The notes under the pieces are model-generated. The model was not told where the DNA came from. It saw only the letters and a list, made by a program, of their open reading frames with translations, and did not search any database. A stretch of DNA of 64,000 nt, from assembly GCF_018141005.1 (NCBI RefSeq), contig NZ_CP046582.1:3782001-3846000 (forward strand). The letters are read 5' to 3'. Positions 46,922 to 54,951 of the stretch are shown here, piece by piece. The translations under genes and the position numbers were made by a program. Every line of letters starts with the position of its first letter. Within the stretch, counting starts at the first letter, position 1. Source of the stretch: Erwinia sp. E602 (GTDB taxonomy: Bacteria; Pseudomonadota; Gammaproteobacteria; Enterobacterales; Enterobacteriaceae).

Positions 46922-46937
46922 TGGAACGGCGATTGCT
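46922..46937 (+). promoter_or_regulatory. Sigma-54 promoter of hpxWXYZ
   Basis: TGGAAC, five bases GGCGA, TTGCT. Only one base differs from the sigma-54 consensus TGGCAC-N5-TTGCW; the invariant GG and GC are 10 bp apart. It lies 35 bases before the hpxW ATG. Confidence 0.65.
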
Positions 46938-46971
46938 TTAGTCAGGGCACCGTTGATTGAGGACGATAAAC

Positions 46972-48558
46972 ATGAACCAAAGCAATATGGCCCCGCTGGG
47001 GATGGCCGTCACCCCGCATCATCTGGCCAGCGAGAGCGCGCTGTCGGTGTTACGCGAAGGGGGTAACGCCATTGAGGCGATGGTGGCCGCCGCCGCGACC
47101 ATCGCGGTGGTCTATCCGCATATGAATGGCCTCGGGGGCGATGGCTTCTGGCTGATCGTGCCGCCGCAGGGCGAGCCGATCGCCATTGACGCCAGCGGGG
47201 CGGCCGGCTCGCTGGCGACGATTGATTTCTATCAGGGAGCGACGACCATCCCCCATCGCGGCCCGCGCTCGGCGCTGACCGTCGCCGGCACGGTCAGCGG
47301 CTGGGCGGAAGCGCTGGAGGTCTCCCGCGAGCTGGGTGGCCAGCAGCGGCCGCTGGCAAGGCTGCTCAGCGACGCCATCCGCTATGCGGCAGACGGTATT
47401 CCGGTTACCGAGTCGCAGGCCGCCGCCACCCACGGCAAACGGCCCGAGCTGGAGGGACAGCCCGGCTTCGCCAGCACCTTTCTGCCTGACGGTGAGGTAC
47501 CGCGTGCCGGCAGCCGTTTCACCCAGCCGGAGCTGGCCGACACGCTGATCCACCTGAGCGAAGCGGGGCTGGAGAGTTTCTACCGCGGGCCGCTGGCGCA
47601 CCGGCTGGCCGCGTCGATGGCAGAGTTAGGGATGCCGATCACCCTGCAGGACCTCAGTAACCAGCGGGCCAGGCGGCGCACCCCGTTGCGCATCCGGCAC
47701 CAGTACGGCGAAGTGTTTAATATGACCCCGCCGACCCAGGGCCTGGTGTCGCTGGCGATCCTCGCCATCACCGACCGCTTGCCAATGGCCGAAGCCAGCG
47801 AAGCGCAAACCCTTCACCGCATTGTTGAAGCCACCAAGCTGGCGTTCGGGCTGCGTGACCAGTACATCACCGACCCTTTGCATATGCATGAGGAGATGCA
47901 GGCGCTGCTGGACGGCGACCGCCTGGCACAGCTGGCGGCACAGATTGACGATACCCGCGCGGCCCCGTGGGGCACCAGCAAAGGGCCGGGCGATACGGTC
48001 TGGATGGGGGTAATGGACAGCAGCGGGCTGGCCGTCTCCTTTATCCAGAGCATCTATCACGAATTTGGCAGCGGCGTGGTGCTGCCGGGCACCGGGATTA
48101 CCTGGCAGAACCGCGGCGCGGCGTTCAGCCTGGATGCCAGTCATCTGCTCGCGCTGGCACCGGGCAAACAGCCGTTCCATACGCTGAACCCGGCGGCGGC
48201 GCGGCTTAACGACGGCCGTACAATAGTCTACGGTTCGATGGGCGGCGACGGCCAGCCGCAGACCCAGGCCGCGATCTTCACCCGCCACGTGGTACAGGGA
48301 ATGCCGCTGCAGCAGGCGATAAGCGCGCCGCGCTGGCTGCTGGGCCGCACCTGGGGCCAGTCTTCCGACTCGCTGAAGCTGGAGGGGCGTTTCAGCGCGG
48401 AGACCGTCGCCACCCTGCGCGCCCTCGGCCATGAGGTGGAGATGCTGGCAGACTTTAGTGAAGCAGTGGGCCATGCCGGGGCGATCGTACGCCATAATAA
48501 CGGCATGCTGGAAGGCGCTTTCGATCCGCGCAGCAACGGCAGCGCGGCCGGTTTTTAA
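46972..48558 (+). CDS. hpxW: Oxamate amidohydrolase HpxW
   Basis: A 528-residue Ntn hydrolase of the gamma-glutamyltranspeptidase family. The predicted nucleophile, released by self-cleavage, is Thr342 in GPGDTVWMGVMDSSGLAVSFIQSIYHEFGSG. The N-terminal LREGGNAIEAMVAAAATIAVVYPHMNGLGGDGFWLIV segment is standard for the fold. In Klebsiella HpxW hydrolyses oxamate to oxalate and ammonia. No signal peptide, so it is cytoplasmic. ATG at 46972 follows GAGG. It leads hpxXYZ. Confidence 0.85.
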   Translation: MNQSNMAPLGMAVTPHHLASESALSVLREGGNAIEAMVAAAATIAVVYPHMNGLGGDGFWLIVPPQGEPIAIDASGAAGSLATIDFYQGATTIPHRGPRSALTVAGTVSGWAEALEVSRELGGQQRPLARLLSDAIRYAADGIPVTESQAAATHGKRPELEGQPGFASTFLPDGEVPRAGSRFTQPELADTLIHLSEAGLESFYRGPLAHRLAASMAELGMPITLQDLSNQRARRRTPLRIRHQYGEVFNMTPPTQGLVSLAILAITDRLPMAEASEAQTLHRIVEATKLAFGLRDQYITDPLHMHEEMQALLDGDRLAQLAAQIDDTRAAPWGTSKGPGDTVWMGVMDSSGLAVSFIQSIYHEFGSGVVLPGTGITWQNRGAAFSLDASHLLALAPGKQPFHTLNPAAARLNDGRTIVYGSMGGDGQPQTQAAIFTRHVVQGMPLQQAISAPRWLLGRTWGQSSDSLKLEGRFSAETVATLRALGHEVEMLADFSEAVGHAGAIVRHNNGMLEGAFDPRSNGSAAGF

Positions 48559-48570
48559 CAGGAGACGATC

Positions 48571-48759
48571 ATGACGCAGTATCACGCCGACTGGGCGATC
48601 TATATCTCACAGATGGAACAGGTCCTCGGGCTTGAGCTGGACGACGCGCGCCGCGCGGAGCTGCTGGTGCAGTTTACCCGCATCGCCGGGATGGCCGGGC
48701 CGTTAATGAACTTCCCGCTCGACGACCGGCTGGAAGTGGCAGGAGTGTACAAAGCATGA
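48571..48759 (+). CDS. hpxX: DUF4089 protein HpxX (AtzG-like)
   Basis: A 62-residue helical protein (MTQYHADWAIYISQMEQVLGLELDDARRAELLVQFTRIAGMAGPLMNFPLDDRLEVAGVY), the DUF4089 pattern. AtzG proteins of this type form a complex with AtzE-type amidases and derive from GatC, the small subunit of the tRNA amidotransferase. Its gene overlaps hpxY by four bases (ATGA), which fits tight co-assembly of the two products. Confidence 0.8.
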   Translation: MTQYHADWAIYISQMEQVLGLELDDARRAELLVQFTRIAGMAGPLMNFPLDDRLEVAGVYKA

Positions 48760-50150
48760 GCCTGCATGACCTGTCGATTCAACAGCTGAGCGCGGCGTTC
48801 TCCGCTGGCGAGCTGAGCGCCCGCGAGATTGCCGGCCAGACGCTGGCGGCGATCCACCAGCGTAATCCGGCGATCAACGCCTGGACTCACGTCACCGACG
48901 ATCGCATGCTGCAGGAGGCCGATCGCCTCGATCGCCTGCGCCGCGAAGGTCAGCCGCTGCCCGCGCTGGCCGCCGTGCCCTATGCGGTAAAAAACCTGTT
49001 TGACGTTACCGGCCACAGCACGCTGGCCGGTGCCAGCCTGTTCAGCGAACGGGCACCGGCGCGGCAGGATGCCTGGGCGGTGCAGCAGCTTAACCGCAGC
49101 GGCGGCCTGCTCTCCGGCATGCTGAATATGGACGCCTACGCCTACGGTTTTACCACCGAGAACAGCCACTACGGCGCGACCCGTAATCCGCACGATCTGA
49201 CGCGCATCGCCGGCGGCTCCTCCGGCGGGTCGGCGGCGGCGGTGGCCGCCGGGCTGGTCCCCTTCTCGCTCGGCAGCGATACCAACGGTTCGATCCGCGT
49301 GCCGGCCTCGCTGTGCGGCATCTTCGGCCTGAAACCGACCTTCGGCCGCCTGTCGCGCGGCGGCAGCCATCCGTTTGTCGCCAGCCTTGACCATATCGGC
49401 CCGTTTGCCCGCCGGGTCAGCGACCTGACGCTGGTCTATGACGCCCTGCAGGGGCACGATGACGCCGATGCCTTCCAGGCCGACGCGCCGCTGCAGCCGG
49501 TGATGCCGCAGCTGGAACGCAGCGGCGAAGGATTACGCTGCGGCGTGCTCGGCGGCTGGTTCAGCGAGTGGTGCGATGACGACGCGCGCGACGCGGTGGC
49601 CCGCGCGGCGCGCGCGCTGAACGCCACCGAGACCTACGAGCTGGCGGACACCGACCTGGCGCGCACCTCTGCGTTTATCATTACCGCCTCGGAAGGTGGC
49701 AACCACTATCTGCCGGCCCTGAAGCGTGCGCCGCAGGACTTCGAACCCGCCTCACGCGAGCGCCTGCTGGCCGGCGCGATGCTGCCCGGAGCCTGGTACG
49801 TGCAGGCGCAGCGCTTCCGCCGCTACTGGCAACAGCAGGTGCTGCCGCTGTTTGAGCAGGTCGACGTGCTGATCGCTCCGGCCACCCCGACCAGCGCCAC
49901 CCCGATCGGCCAGCAGACCATGCACATCAACGGCCAGGATCTGCCAATCCGCGCCAGCATGGGGATGCTGACCCAGCCGATCTCCTTCCTCGGCCTGCCG
50001 GTGGCCAGCGTGCCGCTGCAGACGCCCGGCGGATTACCCATCGGCCTGCAGCTGATCGCCGCGCCGTTTAACGAAGCCGCCTGCCTGCGCGCCGCCCGTG
50101 CGCTGGAGCAGAGCGGACTGGCCAGGGCGGTGCTGCCCGTTATGGAGTGA
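48756..50150 (+). CDS. hpxY: Amidase HpxY (AtzE-like)
   Basis: A 464-residue amidase-signature enzyme. The catalytic Ser-cisSer-Lys triad is visible: Lys in [13 protein letters not shown], and the Ser pair in [49 protein letters not shown]. AtzE hydrolyses 1-carboxybiuret in cyanuric acid degradation, but in hpx clusters the substrate is not proven. It likely forms a complex with HpxX. Confidence 0.82.
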   Translation: MSLHDLSIQQLSAAFSAGELSAREIAGQTLAAIHQRNPAINAWTHVTDDRMLQEADRLDRLRREGQPLPALAAVPYAVKNLFDVTGHSTLAGASLFSERAPARQDAWAVQQLNRSGGLLSGMLNMDAYAYGFTTENSHYGATRNPHDLTRIAGGSSGGSAAAVAAGLVPFSLGSDTNGSIRVPASLCGIFGLKPTFGRLSRGGSHPFVASLDHIGPFARRVSDLTLVYDALQGHDDADAFQADAPLQPVMPQLERSGEGLRCGVLGGWFSEWCDDDARDAVARAARALNATETYELADTDLARTSAFIITASEGGNHYLPALKRAPQDFEPASRERLLAGAMLPGAWYVQAQRFRRYWQQQVLPLFEQVDVLIAPATPTSATPIGQQTMHINGQDLPIRASMGMLTQPISFLGLPVASVPLQTPGGLPIGLQLIAAPFNEAACLRAARALEQSGLARAVLPVME

Positions 50151-50154
50151 TGTA

Positions 50155-50538
50155 ATGAGAACTGAAGATATCGATCGTCCGGCGGTGGTTGCCGAGGTCA
50201 CCGCCGCCTTTTACCGCTACGAGCAGGCGCTGATCGGTAATGATATTGCGGTACTGGATGAGCTGTTCTGGCACGATCCCCGCACCGTGCGGCTCGGGGC
50301 CGGGGAGAATCTCTACGGCATTGACGCGATTCGGGAGTTTCGCGCCGCCCGGCCGTCGGCCGGACTTGACCGCCAGCTGCGTAATACGGTGATCACCTGC
50401 TACGGCGACGACATGGCGGTGTGCAGCACCGAATTTACCCGTGAAGGGAACGATAATATCGGCCGCCAGCAGCAGACCTGGATCCGCCTTCCTGAGGGCT
50501 GGCGGATCGTGGCGGCGCAGGTCAGCATCATGCGCTAG
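50155..50538 (+). CDS. hpxZ: DUF3225 protein HpxZ (AtzH-like)
   Basis: A 127-residue protein of the SnoaL-like fold with the DUF3225 pattern: VVAEVTAAFYRYEQALIGNDIAVLDELFWHDPRTVRLGAGENLYGIDAIREFRAARPSAGLDRQLRNTVITCYGDDMAVCSTEF. AtzH of this family hydrolyses 1,3-dicarboxyurea. The ATG at 50155 is four bases after the hpxY stop. The last gene of the hpxW operon. Confidence 0.78.
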   Translation: MRTEDIDRPAVVAEVTAAFYRYEQALIGNDIAVLDELFWHDPRTVRLGAGENLYGIDAIREFRAARPSAGLDRQLRNTVITCYGDDMAVCSTEFTREGNDNIGRQQQTWIRLPEGWRIVAAQVSIMR

Positions 50539-50641
50539 GCCGCGCCGGCACTGGCCTGCGCCGAAGTCAGTAAAACTCACGGTGGCGTGGGCCAGGGGCC
50601 GGTGTTACAACTTCCCCTGTTGACCAAACAGGGAGCAAAAA

Positions 50642-50965
50642 ATGAGCAATCATCCGCACGTTACTGTTTCTGATGCACACCCAAACCCGCAGGACGAAAA
50701 CCCTCCACCTGCCGATAAAGACTGGCACCGTAATGAAATTATCTGCGCAATCCATATGACGGGAGGGTCGGTAGCGTCATTGTCACGCGCACACGGGTTA
50801 GCCGAGGGAACGCTGGCTAACGCGCTTAACCGCCCGTGGCCGAAGGGGGAGCTGATTATCGCCAACGCGATTGGCGTCAACCCCGAACAAATCTGGCCCA
50901 GCCGTTTCTTAGCCCGCCGTGAGCGGGATCGCTTCAGGGGAAGGCAGAAGCGCAGATATCCGTAG
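50642..50965 (+). CDS. Ner-like (SfsB/Nlp-type) DNA-binding protein
   Basis: A 107-residue protein whose middle reads KDWHRNEIICAIHMTGGSVASLSRAHGLAEGTLANALNRPWPKGELIIANAIGVNPEQIWPSRFLARRERDR, the winged-helix Ner pattern of phage Mu Ner and chromosomal SfsB (Nlp). The start has GGGAGC 8 bases upstream. Chromosomal members regulate carbohydrate or stress genes. Not part of an intact prophage: no phage neighbours. It may be a transcriptional regulator recruited with the AT-richer insert. Confidence 0.75.
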   Translation: MSNHPHVTVSDAHPNPQDENPPPADKDWHRNEIICAIHMTGGSVASLSRAHGLAEGTLANALNRPWPKGELIIANAIGVNPEQIWPSRFLARRERDRFRGRQKRRYP

Positions 50966-50978
50966 GCGGTTTCTGCAT
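50944..50978 (+). repeat. Left copy of an imperfect direct repeat (GCAGAAGCGC-AGATA ... TTCTGCAT)
   Basis: This copy covers the end of the Ner-like gene: GCAGAAGCGCAGATA (50944-50958) and TTCTGCAT (50971-50978). The right copy is at 51405-51430. They bracket the 97-residue membrane protein gene, about 460 bp apart. Confidence 0.45.
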
Positions 50979-51082
50979 TTCGGCAATGGAGATTAGCGTA
51001 TAACTATTCAGGGATATGTGTTTTCGTCGTCACCGCTCAATTCGTCAGTCATCTTCCTGAATCTCATTATTTATTTTTTGCA

Positions 51083-51376
51083 ATGCTATCAGTTACTTCT
51101 CTTTTCCTCCCGGCCGTAGTAGTTTCACTGGAATTTATCGGGGTATGGTGGGGAATTTTTATCTCTGCACGGGTCAGGGAGGCCAGTAGGGTGAATGAGT
51201 ACGGGCAGACGATGGCGGCTTTTCGCTTACCTCGTTCGCTGATCACCTTCTTCGGAATCACCAGCATAGGTACTGCGTTGCAGTCGGGGAAAATGGAGTG
51301 GGTGTTTATTATTAACACGATTCTACTAGCTCTGGTTATCTTATTAAAACTAACCAGAGAGTCAAAAAATCGTTAA
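51083..51376 (+). CDS. Small hypothetical membrane protein (97 aa)
   Basis: A 97-residue protein with two or three hydrophobic helices: VTSLFLPAVVVSLEFIGVWWGIFI at the start, then LPRSLITFFGITSIGTAL and MEWVFIINTILLALVILLKL. A basic middle (RVREASRVNEYGQTMAAFRLPRS) suggests a positive-inside loop. No ribosome site precedes the ATG, so the true start may differ or the frame may not be expressed. Region is AT-richer than its surroundings. No family recognised. Confidence 0.4.
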   Translation: MLSVTSLFLPAVVVSLEFIGVWWGIFISARVREASRVNEYGQTMAAFRLPRSLITFFGITSIGTALQSGKMEWVFIINTILLALVILLKLTRESKNR

Positions 51377-51401
51377 AAGGAATACTGCAAGCGACTCATT
51401 A

Positions 51402-51431
51402 GATGCAGAAGCGCCAGATAGCTTCTGCATC
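51402..51431. terminator. 11-bp inverted repeat between converging genes (possible terminator)
   Basis: GATGCAGAAGC pairs with GCTTCTGCATC around an 8-base loop, perfect over 11 bases. No long T-run follows either side (plus side AAAACTC), so it may be weak or serve as a protein site or an RNA 3' end. Confidence 0.4.
51405..51430 (+). repeat. Right copy of the imperfect direct repeat
   Basis: GCAGAAGCGCCAGATA (51405-51420) and TTCTGCAT (51423-51430) repeat the end of the Ner-like gene with one extra base and a shorter spacer. This copy forms the inverted repeat listed with it. Confidence 0.45.
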
Positions 51432-51445
51432 AAAACTCGAAAAAG

Positions 51446-52153
51446 TCAGCTTCCGAAGGGAATAATCGACTCACAGGTTTTAAAAATACTCTGTGGGATG
51501 AAATTATTGAAACCATTTTCAATGCAGTAATCGATTAGACCTCGTTTGTTACCCACGCCTGCTTTTTTATAAATCCGACAAAGCGTATCTTCCACTGTTC
51601 GGTTGGACACGCCGATCGCTCTTTCAATCATTTTAGGTGTAAAAGACTGGCACGTGTAGAAAATAACCTCCCATTCTTTAAGCGTAAACAGATTATCCGG
51701 TGGCGTGAATATAAGTGAAGTCGGTATTTTAATTTTTTTAATCCGAGTGATAGCAATAGAATCAACAGGCCTATTGTGCGCAATAATGCCAAGCACCTCA
51801 CCAGACTGTCCTATTATTGGAAACTTATCACAATACCATGGCTGAAAAAAATCATCGTTTCCAACTTTATGTATTTCTACTGAGGTCATTCTGTCGCGAT
51901 GTTGCTCAACTTTTCTGTCATGCGCCTGAAATTCCGGTTCAAATTCATGTATTGCTACAGGCAACTCTCCATCATAACGCCCTTCAAGATTAAAACCTTC
52001 AGGAATTGTCAAAAAACGCCTAATCTCTTTATTAGCATACACAAACTGTGATTTTTTGTTTTTTACCCACCAGGATTCACCACTCCCTTCCCAATAGCGA
52101 ATCAAGGGGGCAATAATACTCTCTATTTCGGCATCTGCATCCTTATCACTCAT
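51446..52153 (-). CDS. PAS-LuxR transcriptional regulator (235 aa)
   Basis: The N-terminal 140 residues form a PAS-like sensor (WWVKNKKSQFVYANKEIRRFLTIPEGFNLEGRYDGELPVAIHEFEPEFQAHDRKVEQ, then GEVLGIIAHNRPVD). The C-terminus is a LuxR-type HTH: FTLKEWEVIFYTCQSFTPKMIERAIGVSNRTVEDTLCRIYKKAGVGNKRGLIDYCIENG. The gene is clearly AT-richer than its neighbours and has AGATGAAAG before its start, pointing to a transferred gene. It sits between the hpx half-clusters without overlap, so a role there is not shown. Confidence 0.75.
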   Translation of the reverse strand: MSDKDADAEIESIIAPLIRYWEGSGESWWVKNKKSQFVYANKEIRRFLTIPEGFNLEGRYDGELPVAIHEFEPEFQAHDRKVEQHRDRMTSVEIHKVGNDDFFQPWYCDKFPIIGQSGEVLGIIAHNRPVDSIAITRIKKIKIPTSLIFTPPDNLFTLKEWEVIFYTCQSFTPKMIERAIGVSNRTVEDTLCRIYKKAGVGNKRGLIDYCIENGFNNFIPQSIFKTCESIIPFGS

Positions 52154-52317
52154 GCTTTCATCTCCATATCCACTAATAAAAAACTATTCGGTTCTAATCC
52201 GGGAATGAGTGAGTATAAATTTTGAAGAGAAAAAGTAATCAGGGCAAGTAAAATTAAAGCACGAAGTGAATAGTAATTTATTGAATTAACGATTTTTGTG
52301 ATGGAAAGGATAACTCG

Positions 52318-52348
52318 AAAAGATAAAGGACGAGCCCACGCTCGTCCT
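52318..52348 (-). terminator. Terminator after hpxB
   Basis: AGGACGAG pairs with CTCGTCCT around a short loop on the minus strand and is followed by TTATCTTTT. It lies just after the hpxB stop. Confidence 0.8.
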
Positions 52349-52354
52349 GAACGC

Positions 52355-53314
52355 TTACATCACCGGGGCGGGGTGTTTTTTCATCCAGTGATCGGCGATC
52401 TGCTGGCGGGTGCAGATCCACACCCTGTCGTGCTGCTGGATATGATCGAGAAAACGCTGCAGCGCGCGGAAGCGGCCGGGGCGGCCGAGCAGGCGGCAGT
52501 GCATGCCGATCGACATCATTTTCGGTGCCTCTTCGCCCTCTTCATACAGCACGTCAAAACTGTCGCGCAGGTAGGTATAGAACTGCTCGGCGGTGTTGAA
52601 ACCCTGCGGGGTGGCAAAGCGCATATCGTTGGTTTCAAGGGAATACGGGATAATCAGGTGCGGCTTCACCGTGCCGTCCAGGCAGGTAACCTGGGTCCAG
52701 AACGGCAGGTCGTCACCGTAGTAGTCGCTGTCGTAGGTCAGGCCGCCCTGCTCCACCACCAGCCGGCGGGTGTTCGGGCTGTCGCGGCCGGTGTACCAGC
52801 CGGTGGGTGTTTTGCCAAACAGGTCGGTCAGCGTGTCCAGCGCCAGCTGCATGTGCTGCCGCTCGGTTTTCGCATCCATCCCCTGATAGTGGATCCAGCG
52901 CCAGCCGTGGCTGACCACGTCGTAATCCGCCGCTTTGATCGCCTCAACGATTTCCGGGTGACGCGCCAGCGCCATCGCCACGCCAAATACGCTCAGCGGC
53001 AGCCCGCGTTTCTGAAACTCGTTGTGAATGCGCCAGAAACCGGCGCGGGAACCGTATTCGTACAGCGAGTCCATCGACATATGGCGCTCGGGATAGCTGG
53101 CCGCGCCGATAATATCCGAAAGAAACTGCTCGGAGCCGGCGTCGCCGTGCAGCACGTTGTTTTCCGCGCCCTCTTCGTAGTTGAGGACAAACTGCACCGC
53201 AATGCGCGCCTTCTTCGGCCAGGCCGCGTGCGGCGGCTGTCCCGCATAGCCGCGCAGGTCACGCGGATAGTTTTTGTTGAAGCCGTACTCTTTCTTTTCG
53301 GGAGTATCACTCAT
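52355..53314 (-). CDS. hpxB: Allantoinase HpxB (PuuE-type)
   Basis: A 319-residue polysaccharide-deacetylase-fold enzyme. It opens KEYGFNKNYPRDLRGYAGQPPHAAWPKKARIAVQFVLNYEEGAENNVLHGDAGSEQFLSDIIGA, the PuuE pattern, with VSHGWRWI (His) and WYTGRDSPNTRRL. PuuE-type allantoinases hydrolyse S-allantoin to allantoate without a metal, unlike amidohydrolase-type ones. I prefer the ATG at 53314 because an AGGA site lies 9 bases upstream. Third gene after hpxS-hpxA. Confidence 0.88.
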   Translation of the reverse strand: MSDTPEKKEYGFNKNYPRDLRGYAGQPPHAAWPKKARIAVQFVLNYEEGAENNVLHGDAGSEQFLSDIIGAASYPERHMSMDSLYEYGSRAGFWRIHNEFQKRGLPLSVFGVAMALARHPEIVEAIKAADYDVVSHGWRWIHYQGMDAKTERQHMQLALDTLTDLFGKTPTGWYTGRDSPNTRRLVVEQGGLTYDSDYYGDDLPFWTQVTCLDGTVKPHLIIPYSLETNDMRFATPQGFNTAEQFYTYLRDSFDVLYEEGEEAPKMMSIGMHCRLLGRPGRFRALQRFLDHIQQHDRVWICTRQQIADHWMKKHPAPVM

Positions 53315-53350
53315 AACCAGCATCCTGTGTTGTCGGCGTGCGTTATCACC

Positions 53351-54091
53351 TTAGTTTAGGCGCTCAAACTGACCGGACAGCCTTTTCGCCACCGGATAAT
53401 CCAGATCGCCGTGTTTGCTGGTGCCCAGCCCCAGCGCCAGCAGCGATTCAACCATTTTCACCGCCGCGCCTACGCCGTCGATCACCGGCAGCCCCAGTTC
53501 ACGCGTCAGTTCCTGCGCCAGGTCCGCCATGCCGCCGCAGCCGAGCACGATCGCCCCGCTGCCGTCTTCGCGTTTGGCCTGGATACAACGCTGGCGCACT
53601 TTCTCCTGCGCCACGCCGCTGCCGTCTTCCAGCGCCAGCACCGGCAGGTCGATGGCGTGGATCGCGGCGCAGTGGTGCACAAAACCGTACTGCTGCAGCA
53701 GGTGCCGGGCAATCACCACCGTGCGCGGCAGCGTCGTAACGATGGAGAAACGGGTGGCCACCAGGGTGGCCACATGCATCGCCGCTTCGGCAATGCCCAC
53801 CACCGGCCCGGAAGCCAGCTCACGGGCGGCCAGCAGCCCCGGATCGCCAAAGCAGGCGATCACGTGGCCGCGTGCGCCCTGCTCACGGCCGGCTTTGACC
53901 TGCTCGAGCACGCCGATGGCGGCTATCGCCTCATCAAAGTGGCCTTCGATGGAGGGCACGCCCTGTGCCGGGCACACCGCCAGAATATCGGTGTTCGCCC
54001 CGGCCACCGCCCGCGCGGCGCGGCCGATGGTTTCGGTCATCGCCAGGCTGGTGTTAGGGTTAATCACCTGGATCAGCTGTCGGTTACTCAT
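53351..54091 (-). CDS. hpxA: Allantoin racemase HpxA (hydantoin racemase family)
   Basis: A 246-residue Asp/Glu-racemase-fold protein (MSNRQLIQVINPNTSLAMTETIGRAARAVAGANTDILAVCPAQGVPSIEG) with the two catalytic Cys in VIACFGDPGLLAARE and AIVLGCGGMADLAQEL. It interconverts R- and S-allantoin so that HpxB gets its isomer. The start overlaps the hpxS stop (TGATG). The gap to hpxB is 36 bases. Confidence 0.85.
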   Translation of the reverse strand: MSNRQLIQVINPNTSLAMTETIGRAARAVAGANTDILAVCPAQGVPSIEGHFDEAIAAIGVLEQVKAGREQGARGHVIACFGDPGLLAARELASGPVVGIAEAAMHVATLVATRFSIVTTLPRTVVIARHLLQQYGFVHHCAAIHAIDLPVLALEDGSGVAQEKVRQRCIQAKREDGSGAIVLGCGGMADLAQELTRELGLPVIDGVGAAVKMVESLLALGLGTSKHGDLDYPVAKRLSGQFERLN

Positions 54092-54807
54092 CACTCCACT
54101 CCTTTACCTGCAAACAGCCGGGCGAAATCCGGCAGGGTTTCGCCGCCGCGTTCAAAGCGCAGGCTGGCCACAATATGATCGAAATGTTGCCGTAGTGCGT
54201 CAGTCAGCGGCACCAGCGCCCGCTCGCGCAGCAGTATCAGCAGCTGGTCGTGATCGTCACAGCGGCAGCCCTGCTTCCAGGGGGAGCCATAGGCCGCTAC
54301 CACCAGCGAGGAGCGCTGGCTCAGCCGGGTGACCATTTCGGTCAGCACCTGATTGCCGGAGATCGCCTGCAGCTGGATGTGAAAGGCGGCGGAGAGGCGG
54401 ATCGCGGCGGCACCGTCGTGAGCGTCATGCGCCTGCTGCTCCTGGCGGATCAGCTTTTCCAGCGCCGCCAGATGCGGCGGCTGGCAGCGGGCCAGTACGT
54501 CAGCCAGGTTGGCGCACTCCAGCAGGCAGCGGGTGTGGAAGATATCCTGCGCCTCTTCCACGGTCGGCGTGGCGACCTGCGCACCACGTTTGGGCGTCAG
54601 GGTGATCATTTGCACCGCTGCGAGGCGCTGCAGCACCTTACGAATGCCGGTGCGGCTGACGCCAAACACCTCAGAGAGGGCCTCTTCCGGCAATTTACTG
54701 CCCGGCGGGAGCTGGTGCTCCACGATCGCCGTCATTAGCGCCTGGTAGATCGGCTCATCCTTATCATTCAGGTCAGAGGCCGTTTTCAGCCCGGTTTCAC
54801 TCTTCAT
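54091..54807 (-). CDS. hpxS: GntR-family regulator HpxS (FCD type)
   Basis: A 238-residue protein: an N-terminal GntR winged helix (IYQALMTAIVEHQLPPGSKLPEEALSEVFGVSRTGIRKVLQRLAAVQMITLTPKRGAQVATP) and a C-terminal FCD ligand domain. In Klebsiella HpxS regulates hpxSAB and hpxC; the arrangement here is the same (divergent from hpxC). I chose ATG at 54807 (GGAGCG upstream); a start at 54828 or 54825 would add eight residues. Confidence 0.85.
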   Translation of the reverse strand: MKSETGLKTASDLNDKDEPIYQALMTAIVEHQLPPGSKLPEEALSEVFGVSRTGIRKVLQRLAAVQMITLTPKRGAQVATPTVEEAQDIFHTRCLLECANLADVLARCQPPHLAALEKLIRQEQQAHDAHDGAAAIRLSAAFHIQLQAISGNQVLTEMVTRLSQRSSLVVAAYGSPWKQGCRCDDHDQLLILLRERALVPLTDALRQHFDHIVASLRFERGGETLPDFARLFAGKGVE

Positions 54808-54860
54808 TTTTCGCTCCGTCAACATCATCGCCCTGGCAAATCGTACACAGTATTCGTCAT

Positions 54861-54870
54861 TTTTGTATAC
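54861..54870 (+). promoter_or_regulatory. TTTTGTATAC motif in the hpxS-hpxC intergenic region
   Basis: A GTATAC core with a TTTTG arm, followed by ATGAAA. The same ten bases occur on the other strand at 46895-46904 before hpxW. Candidate HpxS operator. Confidence 0.4.
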
Positions 54871-54884
54871 ATGAAATTACGATC

Positions 54885-54900
54885 TGGCCTGGATCCTGCA
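54885..54900 (+). promoter_or_regulatory. Possible sigma-54 promoter of hpxC
   Basis: TGGCCT, five bases, CTGCA keeps the invariant GG and GC at 10-bp spacing but differs from the consensus at three positions. It lies 51 bases before the hpxC ATG. Weaker than the other two sigma-54 sites in the cluster. Confidence 0.4.
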
Positions 54901-54951
54901 ATACCTGATGCAACCCAACCGGTTTTATCATCTCTTTGAGGAGCAGGTTTC

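Noticed and set aside
50642..50965. Prophage remnant suggested by the Ner-like gene.
   Set aside because: Ner/SfsB-type proteins are common chromosomal regulators, and no integrase, structural or lysis genes lie nearby.
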